DNA of 64,000 bases from Phenylobacterium sp. (GTDB lineage: Bacteria > Pseudomonadota > Alphaproteobacteria > Caulobacterales > Caulobacteraceae): the NCBI RefSeq assembly GCF_030693625.1, contig NZ_JAUYAF010000065.1, positions 121,575 through 185,574 of the forward strand. Direction: 5' to 3'. Positions 1-12,048 of this stretch are shown here, in pieces. The position numbers and the translations under genes were made by a program. Within the stretch, counting starts at the first letter, position 1, and the number at the start of each line of letters is the position of its first letter. The notes below the pieces were generated by a model that saw only the letters and a list, made by a program, of their open reading frames with translations, ran no database searches and was not told the DNA's origin.

Positions 1-960
1 CAGGCCCGACGGATTGTACTGCACCTCCGCCCTCCCCCCGTTCTCCTCGGCGAAGGTGCGGGCCAGGAGCCGGGTTCCGAAACCCCGGCGGGTCGGGATC
101 GCGACCGCGGGCCCGCCATGCTCTTCCCAGAGGAAAGTCAGGTGCCGACCGCCGGCGCCGTCGTGGGCCAGGTTCCAGTCAATCCGCACCGACCCGTCGG
201 GGGTGGTCAGCGATCCGTACTTGAGGGCGTTGGTGGCGAGTTCGTGCAGGGCCAGGGCCATCGAGACGGCCTGCGGCGGACTTAGTCGCACGTCGGGGCC
301 ATCGAAGACGATGCGGCTCTCTTCGCCGGCGTGGGGGGCCAGGGCCTTGCGTACGATGGTGTGCAGGTCCGCGCCCGCCCAGTTTTCGTCCACCAGCACC
401 CGGTGGGCCTCAGAGAGCGTCAGCAGCCGTCCAGCCAGATCACCGCGGGTTTCGCTGCTGACCTCCCGGCCCCGCAGGGTCTGCTCGGCGATGGATTGCA
501 CCGTGGCCAGGGTGTTGTTGATCCGGTGGTTCAGCTCATTGAGCAGCAGCACCCGCTGCTCGTCCGCCCGCTTGGCGGGGGTCTCGTCACGCATGACCTT
601 GAGCAGGCAGGTCAGGTCCGGGTCGCGCATCAGCATTGTCATGCCGTTGGCCCAGAAGCGCCCGCCGTTCTTGCTCACGTGCCAGCGGGAATCCTCGGCC
701 CGACCATCGCGCAGCGTGGTCGCGAGCTCGATCTTGTCCTCCCCCGCCGACCGGTCGGACGGGGTGAAGAGCAGGGAGAAGTTCGATCCGACGATCTCCG
801 CCTCGGCATAGCCGGTCATCCGCTCAGCGCCCGGACTCCAGGAGGTGATGGTCCCGTCGAATTCCATCGTCAGGATCGCGTACTCGACGGCGTGCTCAAT
901 GATCGCCGCTGCGAGCCGGTTGTCGCGAATATCGATGCGTCGCGGGGGCTGGAGGGTCAT
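1..960 (-). CDS. PAS-domain HWE-family sensor histidine kinase (3' end outside window)
   Basis: Minus-strand frame open from an ATG at 960 to the first base of the window, giving 320 residues with no stop, so the C-terminus is cut by the window edge. Residues about 20-125 form a PAS sensor. Then comes the HWE/HisKA_2 phosphoacceptor block with NELNHRINNTLATVQS around His145, and the ATP-binding domain with ALHELATNALKYG (N box) and a late LWEE, which fits the WxE signature of HWE kinases. Members usually signal to single-domain receivers or general-stress anti-sigma systems. No output domain or transmembrane segment is visible, so it is probably cytosolic. The signal it senses is unknown. Confidence 0.85.
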   Translation of the reverse strand, partial: MTLQPPRRIDIRDNRLAAAIIEHAVEYAILTMEFDGTITSWSPGAERMTGYAEAEIVGSNFSLLFTPSDRSAGEDKIELATTLRDGRAEDSRWHVSKNGGRFWANGMTMLMRDPDLTCLLKVMRDETPAKRADEQRVLLLNELNHRINNTLATVQSIAEQTLRGREVSSETRGDLAGRLLTLSEAHRVLVDENWAGADLHTIVRKALAPHAGEESRIVFDGPDVRLSPPQAVSMALALHELATNALKYGSLTTPDGSVRIDWNLAHDGAGGRHLTFLWEEHGGPAVAIPTRRGFGTRLLARTFAEENGGRAEVQYNPSGL

Positions 961-1065
961 TGGCGTCCAAGGGGCGAGCGTTGCGTCGCTCCAACGGGCC
1001 GCCTCTCTATTCGTTGCGCCTTCGAGCCCCTTCGTTGGCTGTCGCTCCCGAAATCCCGGCGCGGA

Positions 1066-3852
<2,787 letters not shown>

Positions 3853-3965
3853 CGAAACGCGTCCTCCACTGCGGCCTCTGAACGGGCGCGCGACAGGCTA
3901 GTTTTTGCCGGGCTCCGACGCAACGCCGCGCCCTTGTGACGCGAGGGTTTTGGTGAAGAATTGCG

Positions 3966-5414
3966 TCAGAGGTGCGAGGCCGGCCAGCGTCCGGTCCCGC
4001 CATTGTCGATCAGCAGGCCGGTGAGGGTGCGGTCGGTGTGCTGGGCGCGCCAGGTGAGCATCGCCTGGGCGTGGGCGAGGATGACACCGGTATCGGTAAC
4101 CGGCGTCCGCCAGGTGGGGTCCGCGGCGAGGTCGAAACAGAGCCATGCGCCGTCGCCGAACTGTACATAGGCGGCCTCCTCCGAGCGCAGCACCGCCAGA
4201 TTCTGCTGCTCCAGCCGCCGGTCCCACGGCCAGGCCTGGACGCCCTTGGCGATGTTGGAGCCGCGCCAGTCGAATTCCCAGTGGGCGGCGGCGCGCCAGT
4301 GGGGCGGGTCCTCGCCCGCAAGGAAGGGCGTCAACGGCAGGCCGTCACACTGGTCGGGGACGGGCAGGCCCATGGCCTCGCAGAGCGTGGGCAGGAGATC
4401 CACGTTCTCGGTGAAGCGGTCCACCACCGCGCCGTGGGCGCGGGGCTGGCGCGGGTCCCGGACGATATTCAGGATGTGGTAGCTCTCCTCGAAGAACCCC
4501 GCCTTCTGGATCAGGCCGTGGTCGCCCAGCTGCTCGCCGTGGTCGGCGGTGACGACGATGAATGTGTCCTCCCACTGGCCGGACGCCTCGAGGGCCGCCC
4601 ACAGGCGTCCGAGTTGGTGATCGACCTCGCTGACCATGCCGAAGTACTGCGCCCGGAGCTGGGCCATCTCCGTCGGGTCCTCGGGCGCGCCAATGGCGCG
4701 GCGCAGGCCATCGTGCAGCCGGTGGCGATCTTCAGCGGGCGCGATGGGCGGCGCCATGTCGGCGGGGTCGTACATCGTCGCGAAACGCCCCGCCGCGCCA
4801 TAGGGCGGGTGCGGTCGAAGCTGGGACAGGTGGGCGAACCAGGGGCCCTCCTGGGCGGCGATCCAGTCCAGCAGAACGTCGGTGTGATAGGCGGACAGGC
4901 TGTGCTCGGCCGGGCGACCCGGCTCGCCGCCGACCGCGCCCTCATAGTCGTCCGGGACCTCGTGGCCCAGGCCGCGCAGCCAGTCGACCCAGACGCCGGG
5001 ATTGTGGGTGGCGAAGTTCAGCCCCACCTCGAAGCCCGGCAGCACGCCCTCCCAGGACCTAAGGCGCGGGTCTTCGGGGCCGGTGACGTCCCGGGGGTCC
5101 ACCGCCTGGTCAGTGTAGCCGAACAGGGTTGGCCTATAGCCGGCCCTGCGCGCCGCCTTGGCCACATTGTCCCACCGCCGGTCCAGGGGCGTGCCGTTGG
5201 CCACCACCCGATGATTGAGCTGGTAGGTCCCGGTGTAGAGGCTGGCCCGGCCCGGACTGCAGGGGGCGGCCTGGCTGTAGTGGCGGGCGAACCGCACCCC
5301 CTCGCGGGCCAATCTGTCGAGATGCGGCGTCTGCACGATCGGATGGCCGGCGCAGGCCAGCGCGTCGCCGCGGAACTGGTCGAGGGTGATGAAGAGGATG
5401 TTCACGACGCGCAC
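3966..5414 (-). CDS. Sulfatase / alkaline-phosphatase-superfamily hydrolase
   Basis: 482 residues starting with a metal-binding NILFITLDQFRGD. The CSPGR at 52-56 matches CxPxR, in which Cys is converted to formylglycine. A later TADHGEQLGDHG supplies the second metal-site residues. The family hydrolyses sulfate or phosphonate esters; sequence alone does not decide between arylsulfatase, choline sulfatase and phosphonate monoesterase. No signal peptide is evident, which favours a cytoplasmic enzyme. The start is a GTG at 5414, and a second in-frame GTG nine bases downstream is possible. It lies 113 bases upstream of the acyl-CoA ligase fusion on the same strand. No sulfatase-maturase gene is seen nearby. 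Confidence 0.85.
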   Translation of the reverse strand: MRVVNILFITLDQFRGDALACAGHPIVQTPHLDRLAREGVRFARHYSQAAPCSPGRASLYTGTYQLNHRVVANGTPLDRRWDNVAKAARRAGYRPTLFGYTDQAVDPRDVTGPEDPRLRSWEGVLPGFEVGLNFATHNPGVWVDWLRGLGHEVPDDYEGAVGGEPGRPAEHSLSAYHTDVLLDWIAAQEGPWFAHLSQLRPHPPYGAAGRFATMYDPADMAPPIAPAEDRHRLHDGLRRAIGAPEDPTEMAQLRAQYFGMVSEVDHQLGRLWAALEASGQWEDTFIVVTADHGEQLGDHGLIQKAGFFEESYHILNIVRDPRQPRAHGAVVDRFTENVDLLPTLCEAMGLPVPDQCDGLPLTPFLAGEDPPHWRAAAHWEFDWRGSNIAKGVQAWPWDRRLEQQNLAVLRSEEAAYVQFGDGAWLCFDLAADPTWRTPVTDTGVILAHAQAMLTWRAQHTDRTLTGLLIDNGGTGRWPASHL

Positions 5415-5476
5415 AATGGCCGCAGCTTCACCGCCAAGGGAAGCGGAGGTTGTCCCGCGATCAGTCCTCGCGGGCG

Positions 5477-5914
5477 CTAGACCATCGCCGTGCGGAGGGA
5501 CTGGGCGGCGAGCGGCGGGGCGGGCGGGGCGTGACGGCGGAACTGGCGGGCGACGCGCTCCAGCACATCAGCACCGCTGAAGGGCTTGGCCAGGCAATCC
5601 CGGGCGCCCAGCGCCACCGCCCGCTGGATGTCCTCCGCGGACAGTTTCTTGCCCATCACCAGGACTGGGAAATGGATCCCCTCGCCGCGCGGATTAAGGG
5701 CGCGCAACACGTCGAAGCCGTCCATCTCCGGCAGGTTCAGCTCCAGGATCATGGCGGCCGGACGCGCTGTCTTCACGGTCTCCAGGGCCGAGGCCCCGGT
5801 GCGAGCGACGAAGGTGTGGCAGCCGGCGAGGTCGAAGCGAATCTGCAGCAGCTCGAGCACGGTGCGGTCGACGTCGCAGATCAGGATCCTGCGGCCCTGG
5901 CTCTCGAGGTTCAT
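5477..5914 (-). CDS. Degenerate single-domain receiver (Glu at phosphoacceptor site)
   Basis: 145 residues with a CheY-like fold pattern and no output domain. The usual phosphoacceptor Asp before the LPEMDG turn is Glu58 (MILELNLPEMDG). The acidic pair is reduced to Asp14-Val15, and the conserved Thr/Ser position is Gly88 (VLVMGKK). Only Lys110 (CLAKPF) of the signature set is intact. It is therefore unlikely to be phosphorylated normally and may be locked in an active-like or purely scaffolding state. It lies 33 bases downstream of the 130-residue gene, probably in one transcript. The receiver fold is clear; the functional consequence is inference. Confidence 0.85.
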   Translation of the reverse strand: MNLESQGRRILICDVDRTVLELLQIRFDLAGCHTFVARTGASALETVKTARPAAMILELNLPEMDGFDVLRALNPRGEGIHFPVLVMGKKLSAEDIQRAVALGARDCLAKPFSGADVLERVARQFRRHAPPAPPLAAQSLRTAMV

Positions 5915-5947
5915 CGGCGCGCGCCTTTGAGGGTCGGGACGGAGGGG

Positions 5948-6340
5948 TCAGAACAGGTCAAGGTCGCCCGCCTCGTCGCCGTCATTGATGCCCTTCTCCT
6001 CGCCGCCCAGGGCGCTGAACATGCGGTCGGCCAGGGCGCCCAGGGTCATCCCGCCGAGCGCGTCCTCCACCGAGGCGGTCACCTCCTCAGGGATTCCAGC
6101 GCTGAGGTGACGGGCGAAGGTCGAGAGACTGGTGAGCTGCTGGCCCAGCAGATCGACCGTGTGCATGCCCTCCACCAGCTTCTCGCGGTGTTCCGGCGGC
6201 AGGATGGTCATCAGTTGGCCGATGAGGACGTCGAGCTTCATGCAGCGGGCGCCGGCCAGTTCGATCTCCCAGGCCAGGACGCCCACCATGCTAGACACGC
6301 TGGCCTCGAGCACCTCCGCGGTCTGTTGCTGCGCGCCCAT
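5948..6340 (-). CDS. Small helical protein, partner of the degenerate receiver
   Basis: 130 residues that I do not assign to a family. The sequence is mostly amphipathic helix (residues about 5-60 and 65-110), without a signal peptide or membrane segment. It ends in a very acidic tail, NDGDEAGDLDLF, whose acidic stretch closing on a terminal Phe is loosely reminiscent of CheZ-type receiver-binding tails; that likeness is weak. The gene is immediately upstream of the receiver at 5477-5914 in the same orientation. A binding partner of that receiver is the simplest guess from context only. Confidence 0.6.
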   Translation of the reverse strand: MGAQQQTAEVLEASVSSMVGVLAWEIELAGARCMKLDVLIGQLMTILPPEHREKLVEGMHTVDLLGQQLTSLSTFARHLSAGIPEEVTASVEDALGGMTLGALADRMFSALGGEEKGINDGDEAGDLDLF

Positions 6341-6425
6341 AACACCGATCTCCGAGTTGTGCGGTGAGCCTTGGGTGCTCTTGACTAACGGAGAATGAAT
6401 CCAGGGGCCTCGCGCGCAGGGGCGA

Positions 6426-7919
6426 TCACCCGCGGGCGTAGCGGATCGACCAGGCCTCGGCGGAGTCCGCGGCGGGACCTGAGGCGTCGACGTGGGTCCA
6501 GGTCACCTCGCCGATGTCGCGGTCGAGCTGCATCTGGAGGGTGGCCCGGGTGGCGTCCGACGCGTCGCCGCTGCGGCCGTCGATGCGAGTGGCGAGGATG
6601 TCGGGCGCGGCCTCCAGCCAGACGCCATGGAAGGCCACGCCCAGCTCGGCGGCAAGCGCCTGCGCGCGGGCGCGCAGTTCCGGTTGAATGAAGGTGGCGT
6701 CCAGGACCACGGCGCGGCCGGCGGCCAGCAGGGCGCGCGCATCGGCGAACACCGTGTCGTAGACGTCCTGGTAGAAGGCCGGGGAATAGACGGCGCTGGA
6801 GAGCCTGGCGTCCGGGGCCACCCCCAGCAGGCGCTTGCGGATTTCGTCGGTGCGTAGAACCACCGCGCCGGGCGAGGCCCCGAGGCCTGGCGCGATCAGG
6901 CGGGCGAAGGTGGACTTGCCGGCGCCGGAGAGCCCGCCGACCGCCGCCAGGCTGGGCGCCACCGGTGTCAGGTGGGCGATGGCGGCGTCGAGGTAGGCGA
7001 CAGCGCCAGCATCGTCGCCGCTATAGGCGCAGACATGGGCGCGGACGGCGGCGCGGACCGACAGCATCAGCGGCAGGGCGGCCATGCCGGCCCGCAGTTC
7101 ATCGCCCCAGCTCCGGGCCGCCTGGTCGAAATAGGCCGACAGGGCGCGGACGGCGGCGTCTGACCGCCTGCGGAACTGCAGGTCCATCAGCAGGAAGGCC
7201 AGGTCATACTGGACGTCGATCTCCGACAGCACGTCGTTGAACTCGATGCAGTCGAAGAGGATGGGGCGGCCATCCTCCAGCAGGATGTTCCCCAGATGCA
7301 GGTCGCCGTGGCAGTGGCGGCCGAACCCAGCGGCGCGGCGGGCGTCCAGCAGGGGCTCCAGGCGGTGGTACTCGGCCTCGGTGGCGGCAGCCGCCTGCTC
7401 GACGCGCTCGGCGCCCAACCGCGCGGCCAGGCCCCTCAGCAACTGGGCGTTGGAATCGATCGTGTATTTCAGCGCCTTGCCGCCGCCGCCATTGGGACGG
7501 ATGGGCGCATCGGCATGGAAGCCGGCCACCGTGCGGCCAAGCGCATCGGCCAGGGGCCCGTCCACCGCCCAGGGCTGGGCCGCCAGGACCGCGTGCTCGT
7601 CGAAGCGGCGCATCTCCAGGGCGAACTCGACGGTCTCGCCGGCGCCGTCCAGCTCCAGGCCGCCATCGGGCGCCCGTGTCACCCTGCGGACAGCGCGGTA
7701 GATGTCGGAGGCCGCCGCGCGGTTGAAGCTCAGCTCACGCTCGAGCGCCCAGTGGCGCAGGTCCAGGGTGGAGTAGTCGAGGTAGCCCAACTCCACCCGG
7801 CGCTTGACCTTGAAGGCCAGCTCGCCGGCCAGATAGACCCGGGCGCAGGCGGTCTCGATGGCGCGGTCAGCCTGGGCCTCGAACCAGGCGGCGACCTCGG
7901 CTTCCTGCGGATCGGTCAA
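6426..7919 (-). CDS. APH-fold kinase fused to a P-loop NTPase
   Basis: 497 residues if started at the TTG at 7919, which overlaps the pdxH stop as TTGA; the frame is open further upstream only as a shadow of pdxH. The N-terminal half is an aminoglycoside-phosphotransferase-like kinase with the Brenner loop [10 protein letters not shown] followed by FDCIEFND (metal-binding Asp). The C-terminal third is a zeta-toxin/AAA_33-like P-loop kinase with [10 protein letters not shown]. This two-domain arrangement is known in many proteobacteria as a bifunctional phosphotransferase/ATP-binding protein of unknown substrate. Antibiotic resistance should not be assumed. The overlap implies translational coupling to pdxH. 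Confidence 0.82.
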   Translation of the reverse strand: MTDPQEAEVAAWFEAQADRAIETACARVYLAGELAFKVKRRVELGYLDYSTLDLRHWALERELSFNRAAASDIYRAVRRVTRAPDGGLELDGAGETVEFALEMRRFDEHAVLAAQPWAVDGPLADALGRTVAGFHADAPIRPNGGGGKALKYTIDSNAQLLRGLAARLGAERVEQAAAATEAEYHRLEPLLDARRAAGFGRHCHGDLHLGNILLEDGRPILFDCIEFNDVLSEIDVQYDLAFLLMDLQFRRRSDAAVRALSAYFDQAARSWGDELRAGMAALPLMLSVRAAVRAHVCAYSGDDAGAVAYLDAAIAHLTPVAPSLAAVGGLSGAGKSTFARLIAPGLGASPGAVVLRTDEIRKRLLGVAPDARLSSAVYSPAFYQDVYDTVFADARALLAAGRAVVLDATFIQPELRARAQALAAELGVAFHGVWLEAAPDILATRIDGRSGDASDATRATLQMQLDRDIGEVTWTHVDASGPAADSAEAWSIRYARG

Positions 7920-8581
7920 GGATAGAGCCGCTGGGTGGTCCAGCCCGAGCCTTCGCGGACGAAGACCAGGCGCTCGTGCAGGCGGAAGGGGCGATCGCGC
8001 CAGAACTCGATGCTGTGCGGCGTGATGCGGAAGCCGCGCCAATGCGGCGGGCGTGGCACCTTGCCGAGGCCGAACTTCAGGCCGTACTCGGCGATGCGCT
8101 TTTCCAAGGCCAGGCGGTCGGGCAGAGCCTGCGACTGCTGGGAGGCCCAGCCGCCGATCTGGGCGGGCCTGGCGCGGGTGGCCCAATAGGCGTCAGCCTC
8201 GGCCTCGGAGACGTGGGAGACGGGACCGCGCACACGGACCTGCCGGCGCAGCGACTTCCAGTGGAACAGCAGGGCGGCCTGCGGATTGGCCGCGAGCTCG
8301 CGGCCCTTGGCGCTCTGTTCGTTGGAATAGAAGACAAATCCGCGCTCGTCGGCGTCCTTCAGCAGCACCATGCGCACGTCGGGAAGGCCGTCGGCGTCGG
8401 CGGTGGCGAGAGCCATGGCGTTGGCGTCGTTGAGCTCCTTGCCCAGGGCCTCAGCCAGCCAGGTGTTGAAGAGAGCGATCGGGTCCTCCTCCGACAGCAG
8501 CGGAAGCGGCGCGGCCTCCGTGACGCTGCGGACGTAGTCGTCCTCGGTCGGTGAGGCGGGGATGGCGGGCTTGTCGGTCAT
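7916..8581 (-). CDS. pdxH: Pyridoxamine/pyridoxine 5'-phosphate oxidase
   Basis: 221 residues, close to the usual 215-230 of PdxH. Family landmarks are present: [18 protein letters not shown] at the FMN site, [11 protein letters not shown], the [16 protein letters not shown] strand pair, SQQSQ, and a C-terminal WRGFRITP ... RLHERLVF ... QRLYP ending. It oxidises PNP/PMP to pyridoxal 5'-phosphate with FMN and O2, the last step of B6 synthesis and salvage in the cytosol. The stop overlaps the TTG of the downstream APH/P-loop gene. Divergent from the DnaJ-like gene at 8661, leaving an 79-base shared promoter space. Confidence 0.95.
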   Translation of the reverse strand: MTDKPAIPASPTEDDYVRSVTEAAPLPLLSEEDPIALFNTWLAEALGKELNDANAMALATADADGLPDVRMVLLKDADERGFVFYSNEQSAKGRELAANPQAALLFHWKSLRRQVRVRGPVSHVSEAEADAYWATRARPAQIGGWASQQSQALPDRLALEKRIAEYGLKFGLGKVPRPPHWRGFRITPHSIEFWRDRPFRLHERLVFVREGSGWTTQRLYP

Positions 8582-8660
8582 GGCCCCGCATATAGCGCAG
8601 CCGGTTTCCGGCGTCAGGGCTTAACCCCCCATTGACCGCGTCTTCCTAAGACTGTCGTCG

Positions 8661-9371
8661 ATGACTGCGGCGAACTCCATGACGATGAGCGCGAAACGGG
8701 CGCGCGAGGTGCTGGGCGCAGGCCCCCTCGCCGGCCCCGCCGAACTGCGCCGCGCCTTCCGCGAGGCTGCCAAACGCGCCCACCCTGACAGAAAGGGCGG
8801 CGACGCCGAACGCTTCCGCGAGGTCGTGGAGGCCTATCACATCCTGCAGACCGCCCCGGTTCCCCGCGACCGGGTGAGCCAGCCGCCGGCCACGGTCAGC
8901 CGTCCTGTCGTCAGCTCGCCGACCCTTTCGGTCCCGCCCCTGATCGCCATGACCGGCGGCAAGGTGGAGCATCGTCTCTCGGACGGTCGCCGGGTGAAGA
9001 TCGAGCTGCCCGCCGGGATGCGGGCCGGCGACACCGTCCGCGTAGGCGAGGCCGAGCTGGAGGTCGCCATACGCGGCGATGGCGAAATGCTGGTGCGGGG
9101 CGACGACCTCTGGATCACCGTGAAGATCGAGCCGCGCCTGCTGGCGGAAGGGGGCCGCATCGCGGTGGAGACGCCGCTGGGCCGGCGCATCGTCTGGCTG
9201 ACCAAGAAGGCCGGCGAACGCGGGCTGATCCGCCTTGTGGGCCAAGGCCTGCCGACCCGGGGCCGTCACCGCCAGGGTCACCTGTTCCTGCGCCTGGCCG
9301 CCGACAGCGCCACCGGGGATTCCGCCGCCCGCGCCCAGCTTCGGCGCTTCGCCGCGGCCTGGGCGGCCTAG
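8661..9371 (+). CDS. DnaJ-like protein (J domain plus DnaJ C-terminal fold, no zinc finger)
   Basis: 236 residues. The N-terminal part is a short J domain with the HPD triad (AHPDRKGGD), which stimulates Hsp70 ATPase. After a Pro-rich linker, residues about 100-225 resemble a DnaJ C-terminal substrate-binding barrel (IELPAGMRAGDTVRV ... LWITVKIEP ... TPLGRRIVWL). The Gly/Phe region and the CxxCxGxG zinc repeats of classical DnaJ are missing, so this is a CbpA-like or specialised co-chaperone rather than the housekeeping DnaJ. An internal Met at residue 7 or 9 is an alternative start. It lies 33 bases upstream of aroC on the same strand and may be cotranscribed. Confidence 0.82.
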   Translation: MTAANSMTMSAKRAREVLGAGPLAGPAELRRAFREAAKRAHPDRKGGDAERFREVVEAYHILQTAPVPRDRVSQPPATVSRPVVSSPTLSVPPLIAMTGGKVEHRLSDGRRVKIELPAGMRAGDTVRVGEAELEVAIRGDGEMLVRGDDLWITVKIEPRLLAEGGRIAVETPLGRRIVWLTKKAGERGLIRLVGQGLPTRGRHRQGHLFLRLAADSATGDSAARAQLRRFAAAWAA

Positions 9372-9404
9372 CCATAGTCACAGCGCGCAGTTAGAAGCGC
9401 CGGC

Positions 9405-10526
9405 ATGTCGCACAACAGCTTCGGCCATCTGTTCCGCGTGACCACCTGGGGCGAGAGCCACGGTCCGGCCCTGGGCTGCGTGGTCGACGGCTGCCCGCCC
9501 AACATCAAGCTGACCGCCGAAGAGGTCCAGGTCTGGCTGGACAAGCGCCGGCCGGGCCAGGGCAAGTTCGTCACCCAGCGCCAGGAGCCGGACGCGGTGA
9601 AGATCCTGTCGGGCGTGTTCGCCGACGAGCGCACCGACGGCCAGGTCACCACCGGCACGCCGATCTCCATGATCATTGAGAACGTCGATCAGCGCAGTCG
9701 CGACTATTCCGAGATCGCCCAGGCCTTCCGCCCCGGCCATGCCGACTACGCCTATTTCGCCAAGTACGGGGTGCGGGACTATCGCGGCGGCGGACGGGCC
9801 TCGGCCCGCGAGACCGCCGCCCGTGTGGCCGCCGGCGCCGTGGCCCGCAAGATCCTCGACGGTGTGACGATCCGCGGCGCCGTGGTGCAGATCGGGCCGC
9901 ACGCCATCGACCGTTCGCGTTTCGACTGGGACCAGACGACCGAGAACCCCTTCTGGTGCCCCGACCCTGCGATGGTGTCGGTCTGGGAAGACCACCTGGA
10001 GGCCGTCCGCAAGTCCGGTTCCTCCACGGGCGCCATTGTCGAGGTCGAGGCCACGGGCGTGCCCGCCGGCTGGGGCGCGCCGATCTATGGCAAGCTGGAC
10101 GCCGAACTGGCCGGCGCCCTGATGTCCATCAACGCCGCCAAGGGCGTGGAAGTGGGCGCGGGCTTCGCCTCGGCCGCCTTCTCCGGCGAGGAGAACGCCG
10201 ACGAGATGCGGATGGGCAATGAGGGACCGCTGTTCCTGTCCAACAGCGCCGGCGGCATCCTGGGGGGCATCTCCACAGGACAATCGGTGGTGGCGCGCGT
10301 GGCCTTCAAGCCCACCTCCTCCATCCTCTCCCTGCGCCAGTCGATCAACGAGGCTGGCGAAGACATCGACCTGCGCACCAAGGGCCGCCACGACCCCTGC
10401 GTCGGCCTGCGCGCGGTCCCGGTGGTGGAGGCCATGACCGCCTGCGTCCTGGCCGACGCCTACCTGCGGCACCGGGCCCAGACGGGTGGCGGCGCCCACT
10501 TGCCCGGTAAAGTAGCAGACCGCTGA
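9405..10526 (+). CDS. aroC: Chorismate synthase
   Basis: 373 residues, near the family length of about 360. It carries the three family signatures: [17 protein letters not shown] near the N-terminus, the RPGHAD ... [14 protein letters not shown] block, and [17 protein letters not shown] near the C-terminus. It converts 5-enolpyruvylshikimate 3-phosphate to chorismate using reduced FMN, the last step of the shikimate pathway. The ATG at 9405 gives [12 protein letters not shown], a typical start. No other aro gene is in the window. Confidence 0.97.
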   Translation: MSHNSFGHLFRVTTWGESHGPALGCVVDGCPPNIKLTAEEVQVWLDKRRPGQGKFVTQRQEPDAVKILSGVFADERTDGQVTTGTPISMIIENVDQRSRDYSEIAQAFRPGHADYAYFAKYGVRDYRGGGRASARETAARVAAGAVARKILDGVTIRGAVVQIGPHAIDRSRFDWDQTTENPFWCPDPAMVSVWEDHLEAVRKSGSSTGAIVEVEATGVPAGWGAPIYGKLDAELAGALMSINAAKGVEVGAGFASAAFSGEENADEMRMGNEGPLFLSNSAGGILGGISTGQSVVARVAFKPTSSILSLRQSINEAGEDIDLRTKGRHDPCVGLRAVPVVEAMTACVLADAYLRHRAQTGGGAHLPGKVADR

Positions 10527-10716
10527 CGCTTAGCTTCAGCGCGCGGCCTTCGGCGACCCCTCACGCTCCGAATTGTTTTGTTCCGTCAGGGATTATTGCC
10601 CGTTGACCGAACGCGTTCGACGCCGGTATCTGAGCGCCTTCCGCGCCGTCGATGACGACACCCCCATCGACTCAAGGCCAGTTTTCTAGGTTAGATTGTA
10701 GGGCGAACACCACCCC

Positions 10717-11226
10717 GTGCGGCTTGAAGTCCTCAAGATCCTGATCGTGGACGACAACCACCACATGCGGGTGCTGTTGTCGGAGGTTCTGCGCGCGGTG
10801 GGCCTGCAGAACATCTATGAGGCCGGCGACGGGGCCGAGGCCCTGCAGCAGATGCGGGCCCATCCCATCGACATCGTCATGACAGACCTGGCCATGGAGC
10901 CCCTGGACGGCATCGACTTCGTGCGGCTGCTGCGCAATTCCCCCGACAGCCCCAACCAGATGGCGCCGGTCATCATGATCACCGGCCACTCCACCATGCG
11001 CCGAATCAGCGAAGCCCGCGACGTGGGGGTCAACGAGTTCCTCGCCAAGCCGCTCACCGCGCGCGGTGTGCTGGACCGGCTGCAGAAGATCATCGACCAC
11101 CCGCGCCCCTATGTGCGGACCGACGACTATTTCGGACCCGACCGCCGCCGCAAGGTGGACCCGAATTACGACGGTCCGCGCCGCCGCGCCGTCGACGGGC
11201 CCGCGCCCCGTGCGCTCAGGCTCTAG
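10717..11226 (+). CDS. Single-domain response regulator with basic C-terminal tail
   Basis: 169 residues from a GTG at 10717. Residues 5-125 are an intact CheY-like receiver: ILIVDDN, phosphoacceptor Asp57 in VMTDLAMEPLDG, the MITGH Thr site, and the Lys in FLAKPL. No DNA-binding domain follows. Instead a roughly 40-residue tail holds DDYFGPDRRRK and GPRRRAV, the YFGPDRRR-type motif I associate with other alphaproteobacterial receivers. It is probably phosphorylated by an orphan kinase and acts by protein contact. No cognate kinase is adjacent. Confidence 0.87.
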   Translation: MRLEVLKILIVDDNHHMRVLLSEVLRAVGLQNIYEAGDGAEALQQMRAHPIDIVMTDLAMEPLDGIDFVRLLRNSPDSPNQMAPVIMITGHSTMRRISEARDVGVNEFLAKPLTARGVLDRLQKIIDHPRPYVRTDDYFGPDRRRKVDPNYDGPRRRAVDGPAPRALRL

Positions 11227-11336
11227 AGTCTTCACTGTCGCGTCGCGGCCCGCGCGCTCAACAGTCCGGCGAGCCGCCTAGCCACCATTTGGTATCAATT
11301 GCAGGTTAACCCTGGCGGGCCAGTCAGGGACCCAGC

Positions 11337-11564
11337 ATGACCATCGTCCGCACCGCCGCCACCGCCGCCCTCCTCGCCGCGCTCGGCCTCTCCCAAGCCA
11401 GCTGCATCGCCATGGCCGCCGGCGCCGTGGTTGGCACCGCCGTGGGCGTCACCGCCAGCGCCGTCGGCATGACCGCCAAGGGCGCGGGCATGGTGGTGGG
11501 CGCGGTGATCCCTGGCGACGGGAAGGACGAGGACGAAGAGCGCGACGACCGCAAGCGGCGCTGA
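11337..11564 (+). CDS. Small glycine-zipper envelope protein, probable lipoprotein
   Basis: 75 residues. The N-terminus is a signal peptide ending at SQASC, an imperfect lipobox with Cys at about residue 23. A run of Gly/Ala/Val with regular spacing follows (GAVVGTAVGVTASAVG), a glycine zipper of the kind found in small membrane-associated proteins. The last 20 residues are highly charged (KDEDEERDDRKRR). No enzymatic motif. It stands alone, converging on the VOC gene with a 64-base gap. Function unknown. Confidence 0.7.
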   Translation: MTIVRTAATAALLAALGLSQASCIAMAAGAVVGTAVGVTASAVGMTAKGAGMVVGAVIPGDGKDEDEERDDRKRR

Positions 11565-11628
11565 GCCTGGCCAGAAGACCGGCTTGTCCCGCTGAAGATC
11601 TCCCTCGCCGATCATCCGGGCGCCGGGT

Positions 11629-12015
11629 TCAGCCCCAGACCGCCGGCTGGAACAGTTCCACCAGGTTGCCCGACGGGTCCTCGGCGAGAATCTGAGATCC
11701 CCCGGGACCGGTGACGATATCATTGCGGAACGTCACACCCTCGCCCCGCAGGCGATCGACCTCGGCGGCCAGGTCCTCGACGATGATCTGGAAGCGCGTC
11801 CATCCGCCCGGCTCGGGCTGGCGGCCGTCGGGCATGGCCCGACCGGCCGAGCTGGCCTTGCCGCTCAGCAGCAGGCGCAGGGGACCGCGCTCCACGGCCG
11901 CGAAGGCGGGCGAGGCGTTGGGAAGCCGGCTGAAGCCCATGAGGCCGACATACCAGTCGGCGGCCTCCTGCACGTCGCTGACCATGTACCGTACGTTCAC
12001 AACGCTCTCACTCAT
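11629..12015 (-). CDS. VOC-family (glyoxalase/bleomycin-resistance fold) protein
   Basis: 128 residues, a single vicinal-oxygen-chelate domain: VRYMVSDVQEAADWYVGLMGF at the start, a central FQIIVEDLAAEVDRLRGEG, and the closing ILAEDPSGNLVELFQP, whose Glu is the usual metal ligand. Such proteins are metal-dependent isomerases, dioxygenases or binding proteins; the substrate cannot be told from sequence. It lies 33 bases downstream of a TetR gene on the same strand, so it is probably that regulator's target. Confidence 0.85.
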   Translation of the reverse strand: MSESVVNVRYMVSDVQEAADWYVGLMGFSRLPNASPAFAAVERGPLRLLLSGKASSAGRAMPDGRQPEPGGWTRFQIIVEDLAAEVDRLRGEGVTFRNDIVTGPGGSQILAEDPSGNLVELFQPAVWG

Positions 12016-12048
12016 GGGATCCTCCAGGGGTTGGCACGAAGACTGGGG

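Noticed and set aside
4500-5480. Plus-strand frames opposite the sulfatase
   Set aside because: Shadow frames; the minus strand has the CxPxR and DHG motifs.
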